In this document: piece after piece, positions 24,756 through 30,032 of the stretch
Layout: every line of letters begins with the position of its first letter
Position numbering within the stretch: the first letter of the stretch is position 1
NCBI GenBank assembly: GCA_937969345.1
Contig: CALBVK010000449.1
Span: 1-32,248, forward strand
Length of the DNA stretch: 32,248 nucleotides
Origin: an uncultured Acidimicrobiales bacterium
GTDB taxonomy: Bacteria; Actinomycetota; Acidimicrobiia; Acidimicrobiales; SHLQ01
Direction: 5' to 3'
The notes under the pieces: model-generated
Database searches by the model: none
Told to the model about the DNA's origin: nothing
The model's input: only the letters and a program-made list of their open reading frames with translations
Position numbers and translations under genes: made by a program

Positions 24756-25223
24756 CTATGCGGCTTGTTCTTCTTCTCCGGGCAGCAATAGCGCTTGCCC
24801 TCGGAAGGTCACGGCTGGTCCACCAGTGCCGGAAGCTGGAGCTGGCGGAACCCATGAGTCTGGGTCGTATGGGTTGTCGCCAAACGGGGTGTAGGTGTCG
24901 CTCGAGACTCCGCTGGAGAGCAGCAGCATGAGCTGGAAGATGAGGTTGACGACGGGCACGAAAAGCAGGACGACCCATCCGGCGCTCATGTGTAGATCCT
25001 TCATTCGGCGAAGGACGTTAATGACGGCGAGAAACAGGAAGCCAACGTAGATGAACGCCATAAGCGCCAGCTTGTCCGCCGCGTAGCTGATCTCTCGCGT
25101 GACCGGGTCGACGGTGAGCTCGAAGAGGAGAATGACGGACGCATACACAATGACGTTCAGCACGATGGCGACGAAGAAGTATTCGAGGCGTCCAGCTGGG
25201 GTGACCGTGGTGAAGAATCGCAT
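24756..25223 (-). CDS. DUF805-like small membrane protein
   Basis: The 155-residue protein begins M-R-F-F-T-T-V-T-P-A-G-R-L-E-Y-F, where the G-R-x-x-Y/F-F entry is typical of DUF805. Three clear hydrophobic segments lie at about 16-38, 51-72 and 80-104. L-R-R-M-K-D-L-H between the second and third matches the family's R-R-L-H-D-x-G/x loop. A soluble 45-residue tail rich in Pro, Gly and Asp follows. Function of DUF805 proteins is unknown. The open frame extends much further upstream (to 25763), but that part overlaps the CcdA-like gene and is low-complexity, so the ATG at 25223 is the likely start. Confidence 0.75.
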   Translation of the reverse strand: MRFFTTVTPAGRLEYFFVAIVLNVIVYASVILLFELTVDPVTREISYAADKLALMAFIYVGFLFLAVINVLRRMKDLHMSAGWVVLLFVPVVNLIFQLMLLLSSGVSSDTYTPFGDNPYDPDSWVPPAPASGTGGPAVTFRGQALLLPGEEEQAA

Positions 25224-25274
25224 AAGACACAGATCGAGCGTTTTGGTGTCGAGATTGAGATGTGTGTGCAGATT

Positions 25275-25290
25275 TGGGCCGTTTGGCCCA
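25275..25290. other. Small hairpin after the CcdA-like gene
   Basis: TGGGCC and GGCCCA form a perfect 6-bp stem around GTTT, 28 bases beyond the CcdA-like stop and about 50 bases before the DUF805 start. There is no T-run, so it is at most a weak terminator or a leader structure of the DUF805 gene. Confidence 0.25.
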
Positions 25291-25318
25291 GCATTGCGGC
25301 GCTGCCGGGTTCGTGGGT

Positions 25319-25912
25319 CTAGAACTCGCTGATTCGGAACAGTGCCGAGGAGAGATCGTCGTAGAGGGTCGTCACAAAAAGCAGCCCAACCAGGCCGAGG
25401 ACGATCGCGCCGCCGGTGACGATGGCTCGGTGCGCCAGCTTCTCCTGCAGTTTCGGGAAGGCCACACCGGCGGCAGCAATGGAGATGAATGGCAGGAGCA
25501 AGCCGAGGAAGAACGACACGGTTCCTCCGAGGTGAGCAAGGGGTTCGCGACGAGCGCCGTTGAGGATGTCGGCCAATTCGGGGCCGACGCACGGAATCCA
25601 CGCCCACACCGCAACAACGGCGGTGATGGCAGAGGCCGCTGCGTCGGAAATACCACGGTCGAGCTTCCACGCAACCGCAGCAGCTGCCATGACGAGCAGC
25701 CCGACCGCTATTTGCACGATGCCCCTGGGGGTTTCGAACCACCAACCGGCAAAGCGCACCCACGCAATGAGCGTTGCGACGGCGACGAACACCGAGATAA
25801 CGAGCGGTGTGCGACGCCTGCCGAAGATGGTGATGGCGGCCGCGGGTATGAGCAGTACCCAGCTACACGGAAGGCGCATGCTCTCGACGCCTTCGAGAAG
25901 CGTGTCGATCAC
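25319..25912 (-). CDS. CcdA/DsbD-like membrane thiol transporter
   Basis: The 197-residue membrane protein has about 5-6 hydrophobic helices. Two conserved-looking cysteines sit in CcdA-type contexts: C16 in L-P-C-S-W-V-L-L-I-P and C108 in I-P-C-V-G-P-E-L. The latter matches the C-x-G-P-x-L signature of the CcdA/DsbD transmembrane domain. Such proteins carry electrons from cytoplasmic thioredoxin to redoxins outside the membrane. Its ATG overlaps the stop of the upstream TlpA-like redoxin (25909-25912, ATGA), a pairing that mirrors the fused DipZ protein of mycobacteria. It may help keep the selenoprotein at 28900-29547 reduced (inference). It is short for the family, so one helix may be missing. 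Confidence 0.75.
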   Translation of the reverse strand: MIDTLLEGVESMRLPCSWVLLIPAAAITIFGRRRTPLVISVFVAVATLIAWVRFAGWWFETPRGIVQIAVGLLVMAAAAVAWKLDRGISDAAASAITAVVAVWAWIPCVGPELADILNGARREPLAHLGGTVSFFLGLLLPFISIAAAGVAFPKLQEKLAHRAIVTGGAIVLGLVGLLFVTTLYDDLSSALFRISEF

Positions 25913-26571
25913 GAGGCCGTTGGTGGCGGGTTATCGATGAGATATTGCACGGTCTGTGCGAGCTCTTCGTAACGACCTTCACCAATATGGTCGTATCGAA
26001 TGTCGCCGTTCTGGTCGATGACGTAGGTGCGTGGCCAAAAGCGTCGGCCGCCTTCTTGCCAGGCCCGGAAGTTCTCTTTGTTGGTGTCGATTGCGACGGG
26101 CCAGGTGACACCGAGTCGTTCGATTGCATCTTCGATGTTTGGAATTTCGGCTTCGAAGGAGAATTCGGGAGCGTGCACGCCAATGATGTCGAAGTCGTCC
26201 CGGCTCGTCGCTGCGTAGAGCGCTTGGTTGTGGGGGATCCGGGCTTTGCAGTTGCTGCAGCCGAACGTCCACATTTCGACGAGGAGAACCTTGCCGTTGA
26301 AGTCATCGATGGAGGTGTTGTCGGTGTTTCGCCATCCGTCGAGGTTGACGAGGTCCTTGCGCGGGCCGTAGTTCTCGGGAGCGACCTCGAGCGCTTCGGT
26401 CGTGGTCGTTGTTGTGTCCATCGTGGAGTCGTCGGTGGCGCTCTCACTCGTCGCTGCGTCCGCTACGACGTCGACCGACGTGGTGTCATCTTGGCCGCCC
26501 CCAAAGCCAACGAGGGCGAGGACGACGAGACCTGCGAGCAGGACGATTCCAGCGATGAGACGAATGGCCAT
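25909..26571 (-). CDS. TlpA-like membrane-anchored thioredoxin-fold protein
   Basis: From the ATG at 26571 the protein has 220 residues. An N-terminal membrane anchor (A-I-R-L-I-A-G-I-V-L-L-A-G) is followed by a Thr/Asp/Ser-rich linker of about 45 residues. The redoxin domain has the active site C105-S-N-C108 in W-T-F-G-C-S-N-C-K and the cis-Pro region R-F-W-P-R-T-Y-V-I-D. I-I-G-V-H-A-P-E-F matches the AhpC/TSA-redoxin branch found in the C-terminal part of DipZ-type proteins. It would exchange disulfides outside the membrane, receiving electrons from the CcdA-like protein it is coupled to. A longer start at 26607 is possible; neither has a convincing Shine-Dalgarno. Confidence 0.83.
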   Translation of the reverse strand: MAIRLIAGIVLLAGLVVLALVGFGGGQDDTTSVDVVADAATSESATDDSTMDTTTTTTEALEVAPENYGPRKDLVNLDGWRNTDNTSIDDFNGKVLLVEMWTFGCSNCKARIPHNQALYAATSRDDFDIIGVHAPEFSFEAEIPNIEDAIERLGVTWPVAIDTNKENFRAWQEGGRRFWPRTYVIDQNGDIRYDHIGEGRYEELAQTVQYLIDNPPPTAS

Positions 26572-26661
26572 ATGTCGAGCGTAAACAGCGTGTCTTTGGT
26601 GCGGCATTCCACGGCGCGTTGTTTCAGAACTTGTTCACGACTCTTTTGCTAGAACTCAGAG

Positions 26662-27054
26662 ATGACCGTATCTACGAACGCTTCATCCATGGGTGCCTTT
26701 TCGATCAGCCTTCCGGTTGCTGATCTTGCGGTATCGACCGAGTTCTACAGCAGGTTGGGATTCGCCGTCACTGGTGGCGACGAGGAGAGTTGGGCAATTT
26801 TGATGAACGGCCCCGTGATCATTGGGCTGTTTCAGGGGATGTTCGACAAGCCCATGCTCACGTTCAACCCCGGCTGGGCGAACGACACCTCGGAAATCGA
26901 GGGTTTCACCGACATCCGTGCGTTGCGCGATGCCTACATCGACGCGGGTTTGAGCATCGACGACGACACAACCCAGGACAGCGAATCGGGGCCAGCGTCG
27001 TTTTCGATGGTCGATCCCGATGGAAACCCGATTCTGATCGATCAACACCGTTAA
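26662..27054 (+). CDS. VOC (glyoxalase/bleomycin-resistance fold) family protein
   Basis: The 130-residue protein has the beta-alpha-beta-beta-beta modules of the vicinal oxygen chelate fold. I-S-L-P-V-A-D-L-A-V-S-T-E-F-Y-S-R-L-G-F opens the first module, and S-F-S-M-V-D-P-D-G-N-P-I-L-I-D closes the second. The closing D-P-D-G-N is the usual family signature. Metal-ligand residues are not obvious, and the enzyme class cannot be told from sequence. The start may instead be an ATG at 26689. It is divergent from the TlpA-like gene, with about 90 bases between starts. Confidence 0.83.
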   Translation: MTVSTNASSMGAFSISLPVADLAVSTEFYSRLGFAVTGGDEESWAILMNGPVIIGLFQGMFDKPMLTFNPGWANDTSEIEGFTDIRALRDAYIDAGLSIDDDTTQDSESGPASFSMVDPDGNPILIDQHR

Positions 27055-27115
27055 CGAGGCTCGCCAAGATCGCTCTGCGTGCAACGCCCGCCGGAGGGAG
27101 GGATAGAGTTCTCCC

Positions 27116-27682
27116 GTGATCTTGAGCGACCGCAGTATTCGTGAACATCTTGACGCCGGCACCATCGCCATCGATCCAATCGATGCGACTGCAGTTCAGC
27201 CGTCGTCGGTCGACGTCCGCCTCGACCATCGTTTCCTCGTGTTCCGCAACCACACGCGCGGCCTGATCGACGTCAAGCAAGATCTCTCGGACCTCACCGA
27301 GCCGGTCGAGGCCTCCGATGACAACCCATTTATCTTGCATCCTGGCGAGTTCGTGCTCGGGTCGACACTCGAGCGAATCGCGCTCCCCGACGATCTTGTT
27401 GCACGACTCGAAGGCAAGTCGAGCCTCGGTCGTCTCGGGTTGCTCATCCATTCAACAGCGGGCTTTATCGATGCTGGTTGGGATGGGCAGATCACCCTCG
27501 AGCTCTCCAACGTCGCGAGCCTGCCGATCACGTTGTACCCCGGCATGCGCGTTGGCCAGGTGAGCTTCATGCAGATGACGACCGCAGCCGACAACCCCTA
27601 TGGCTCGGGCATCATTGGATCCAAGTACCAGGGACAGGTGGGCCCCCGTCCAAGTCAGTACTGGAAGAACTTCACGAAATGA
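27116..27682 (+). CDS. dcd: dCTP deaminase
   Basis: The 188-residue protein matches Dcd over its whole length. M-I-L-S-D-R-S-I-R-E-H-L is the standard start, Q-P-S-S-V-D-V-R-L-D follows, then L-E-G-K-S-S-L-G-R-L-G-L. H-S-T-A-G-F-I-D-A-G-W-D-G-Q-I-T-L-E-L holds the catalytic Glu, and Y-Q-G-Q-V-G-P-R-P-S lies near the end. It converts dCTP to dUTP plus ammonia. Actinobacterial members of this type are often bifunctional and go directly to dUMP, and that activity is possible here. The start is GTG with GGAGGGAGG upstream at longer than usual spacing. Its TGA overlaps the ATG of the MFS gene. Confidence 0.95.
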   Translation: MILSDRSIREHLDAGTIAIDPIDATAVQPSSVDVRLDHRFLVFRNHTRGLIDVKQDLSDLTEPVEASDDNPFILHPGEFVLGSTLERIALPDDLVARLEGKSSLGRLGLLIHSTAGFIDAGWDGQITLELSNVASLPITLYPGMRVGQVSFMQMTTAADNPYGSGIIGSKYQGQVGPRPSQYWKNFTK

Positions 27683-28896
27683 CGTCTCGCCGAACTGATC
27701 CGGCACGACTCTTCGTCCGGGGGTTCGGTGTTGCAGAAGGAATCGAATGGGGTTTCTGGCTGGTGCTCACGGTCTTTTGGATCGTCGAGCTCGAGCTCGG
27801 TCCAGCTGAGCTCGTGCTGTTGGGCATTGTGCTCGAAGCGTCGGTGCTGCTCGCCGAGACGCCAACTGGCGTGGTGGCCGACCTGCAATCGCGGAAGCGA
27901 TCGCTGGTAATTGCCCAAGTGCTGATGGGCATCAGCTTCTTGTGGAGTGTCGCGAGTACGAACTACTGGGTCATCCTCCCAGCGCAGATGCTCGTCGGCG
28001 TTGGTTGGACCTTTCGCAGCGGCGCGGACACCGCGTGGGTCACCGACGAACTCAAGGGCATCGGTACGTTCGATGACGATGACATCGAGCGGCTGCTCCT
28101 GCGACGCCATCGGTTTGGAATTGCGGTTTCGCTCTTGACGCTGCCGGTCACGATCGCGGTCGGTGTGCTGACATCGATCCGGTGGGCAGGGGCCATGATG
28201 GGCGTCGCGTACCTACTGCTCGGGCTGTACTTCTACGTCGTGATGACCGAGGAGCACTTCACGCCGGGGAAAGACACCGGGCGCGGGTTTCTCGACATCT
28301 TTCGTGAAGGTCTGACGGTCGTTCGGGGTCGACCGCGGCTTCGGGTGCTCGTCGTCGTCATCTTGTTGCTCGATCTCGGCGCCGAGGGCTTCGACCGCCT
28401 CGGCTTCAAGCACTTTTTGGACAACACCGGGGCCGACTCTGCGGCTGCGGGTGATTCGCTTGTCGTGCTCGGCGTATTGTTCTTCATCCTTGCGCTGGCC
28501 GGTCTCGTCGTGAATGCGGCTGCGTCTCGATACCTCGAGCGCGGCCGCGGCGTAGCGAGGCTTGCGGTTGCCTTGTTGGCAGTCGCGACCGTCGGCGGGT
28601 TTATCGCGGCGATCACCAACATCGTCGTGGTGATCGCGATTGGTTACATGATGCAGGACAGCGTTCGCGAAGCTCTATGGCCGGTGCTCGAAGGCTGGGC
28701 GAATCGTGACGCTCCAACGGAAGTGCGGGCGACGGTACATTCGCTGATGGGCCAAACCACATCGATTGGCGAGCTTGTGGGCGCGTTGTTGCTCGGTGCG
28801 GTTGCCGAGTTCGCGTCGATTCAAGTGGCGTTGCTCGTTGGCGTTGTGGCCTTCGCTGGCGCAGGGCTCTCAGCCACAAGAGGTATCGCCCGCTAG
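27679..28896 (+). CDS. Major facilitator superfamily transporter
   Basis: The 405-residue protein starts at the ATG that overlaps the dcd stop (ATGA), indicating translational coupling. It has about 12 hydrophobic segments. The loop after TM2 (P-T-G-V-V-A-D-L-Q-S-R-K-R) is the MFS motif A. W-T-F-R-S-G-A-D-T-A-W-V-T-D-E-L is a segment common in the drug/sugar efflux branch with predicted 12-TM topology. The substrate is unknown. The frame is open upstream to 27478, but that part lies inside dcd and is not MFS-like. It converges with the selenoprotein gene, with 3 bases between the stops. Confidence 0.83.
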   Translation: MTSRRTDPARLFVRGFGVAEGIEWGFWLVLTVFWIVELELGPAELVLLGIVLEASVLLAETPTGVVADLQSRKRSLVIAQVLMGISFLWSVASTNYWVILPAQMLVGVGWTFRSGADTAWVTDELKGIGTFDDDDIERLLLRRHRFGIAVSLLTLPVTIAVGVLTSIRWAGAMMGVAYLLLGLYFYVVMTEEHFTPGKDTGRGFLDIFREGLTVVRGRPRLRVLVVVILLLDLGAEGFDRLGFKHFLDNTGADSAAAGDSLVVLGVLFFILALAGLVVNAAASRYLERGRGVARLAVALLAVATVGGFIAAITNIVVVIAIGYMMQDSVREALWPVLEGWANRDAPTEVRATVHSLMGQTTSIGELVGALLLGAVAEFASIQVALLVGVVAFAGAGLSATRGIAR

Positions 28897-28899
28897 CGG

Positions 28900-29547
28900 T
28901 TAGGTGCTCTCGAGCCAGTCGATATCGTCGCGAAGTTGTGACTCGTTCCAGCCGCTTCGTAGCCGGGATTCGCCGCCGCCCTGAATGACGACGAAGGTGG
29001 GAACTGCATTCACGCTGTACTCGGCAAAGAGCTGGTCGATTTCGGCTGCGTGCGTGTCGTCGGTGATATGGACGATGGATTCGACGCCCTGAGCCGTTAC
29101 GAACTCGTCGAGCTCGGCGGTGGTGCCATCGAGACCAACGCCGACGAAGGCGACATCAGGGTGCTGGAGTTGAAGCTCTGCGACCGCAGGAGCTGCTGCT
29201 TTGCAATGTGGTCACCAGGGGGCCCAGAACCATAAGACGAGGTCGGAGTCGCCCGAGAGATCGACCTGCTGGCCCACGACGCCGGCATTGTCGTCGGCAG
29301 GTACCTCGGCGGTCTCGACGAGCGCTGTGGCCGTCGCCGCCGCTTCCGTGGTGGTTGTGGTCTCGACTACCGGTTCGGTTTCCGGCGGAACGGTTGTCTC
29401 GGGAGTGGTCGTAGTCGTTTCCGGCAAGGTTGTATCCGGTGCCGACGCTGTCGTCTCCGGCGCGGCCACCTCGGCAGCGTCGCCCGTACTCGCGCAGGCG
29501 GAAGCACAGAGGCCCAAGGCCAAGACCAAACCGAGTAGTCGCCGCAT
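28900..29547 (-). CDS. Selenocysteine-containing thioredoxin/DsbE-like lipoprotein (UGA at 29214-29212 read as Sec)
   Basis: Standard calling stops after 111 residues at TGA. Reading through gives 215 residues in the same frame, ending at TAA (28902-28900). The N-terminus is a lipoprotein signal (A-S-A-C, Cys18), followed by a Thr/Glu/Pro-rich tether to about residue 90. The domain reads L-V-L-W-F-W-A-P-W-U112-P-H-C115-K-A-A-A-P. It continues through V-A-F-V-G-V-G-L-D-G and the cis-proline segment N-A-V-P-T-F-V-V-I. This matches Mpt53/DsbE-type secreted thioredoxins, where U112 replaces the reactive Cys of C-x-x-C. A SECIS-like hairpin follows the TGA, and selD is in the window. The role is inferred: disulfide or peroxide reduction at the cell surface. 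The alternative is a nonsense mutation or sequencing error. Confidence 0.87.
29174..29194 (-). promoter_or_regulatory. Bacterial SECIS-like hairpin for Sec insertion
   Basis: On the minus strand AGCT, a bulged C, CTGC, loop GGTC, GCAG and AGCT form an 8-bp stem with one 5' bulge, entirely inside the coding sequence. The loop begins 27 bases after the TGA, within the known bacterial range of about 16-37 bases. The E. coli fdhF SECIS has the same plan: GGUC loop, 4-bp upper stem and 5' bulged U. Here the bulge is C, one of two adjacent Cs. Confidence 0.78.
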
Positions 29548-29594
29548 CAGTTCCAGTGTGACAGAGATTGATCGATCTCCGTGCTATCCGCCCA

Positions 29595-29906
29595 CTAGTT
29601 GTTGACCGGGCCCACGCTGGCTGGCGAGAGGCCGCTCAGTCCGTTCTCGATAGCCCACTCGGCGACACCGGTCTGGCTTGCGACAACGTTTATCGGGGCT
29701 GCGCTGGCCGGTGAGAGGCCGCTCAGCCCATTTGTTTGCGCCCATGCGGCGACGCCGCTGAGGTCAGCATGGGTGCGCTCCGGGGAGGCAGTTGGCGTCC
29801 CGACGACGAGCGCTCCGGCCAGCAGGATCCCCGCCGAGACGGTAGAGATGCGCCGAGTGAGGGAGTTCTGCACTGGAGCGTTGAATGAGGCGTGTGCGAT
29901 GTTCAT
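29595..29906 (-). CDS. Small exported protein with a duplicated NGLSGLSPAS peptide
   Basis: From the ATG at 29906, with AGGA 8 bases upstream, the protein has 103 residues. A hydrophobic stretch at about 21-40 (V-S-A-G-I-L-L-A-G-A-L-V-V-G) acts as a signal peptide or anchor. The mature part consists of two similar units. G-V-A-A-W-A-Q-T-N-G-L-S-G-L-S-P-A-S is followed after a short spacer by G-V-A-E-W-A-I-E-N-G-L-S-G-L-S-P-A-S. Each unit ends in P-(I/V)-N. I recognise no family. It is 47 bases upstream of the selenoprotein gene on the same strand and divergent from the BTAD-STAND gene. The open frame extends upstream to 30491, but that part overlaps the BTAD gene in antisense and is rejected. 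Confidence 0.65.
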   Translation of the reverse strand: MNIAHASFNAPVQNSLTRRISTVSAGILLAGALVVGTPTASPERTHADLSGVAAWAQTNGLSGLSPASAAPINVVASQTGVAEWAIENGLSGLSPASVGPVNN

Positions 29907-30032
29907 GATTCGTGTCCTTTGTTTGCATCGAGTTGTTTCGATGTGGGACACGGTGACCACGCGGTCTTTCACTGGACTTGCTCCAGGCGGGTGATCGGGA
30001 GTTAAGTGGCGTGAAAGTTGCGAGGTGTAGGC

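Noticed and set aside
23700-24791. 363-codon plus-strand open frame
   Set aside because: It is antisense to phoD, whose motifs are unambiguous.
25729-25740. TTCGAA-containing segment resembling a tRNA T-arm
   Set aside because: No cloverleaf can be built around it and it is inside the CcdA-like coding region.
25224-25763. N-terminal extension of the DUF805 protein
   Set aside because: It overlaps the CcdA-like gene out of frame, has no domain-like character, and DUF805 begins at the ATG at 25223.
27478-27678. N-terminal extension of the MFS protein
   Set aside because: It lies inside dcd in another frame; the ATG overlapping the dcd stop gives a normal MFS start.
28905-29211. A pseudogene remnant of a thioredoxin
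   Set aside because: There is no frameshift or second stop, codon use is normal, the cis-Pro and second active-site Cys are kept, and a SECIS-like hairpin follows the TGA.
29212-29547. A stand-alone 111-residue lipoprotein ending at the TGA
   Set aside because: The frame continues past the TGA into a full thioredoxin domain, so the short product would be a lipoprotein tether without its domain.
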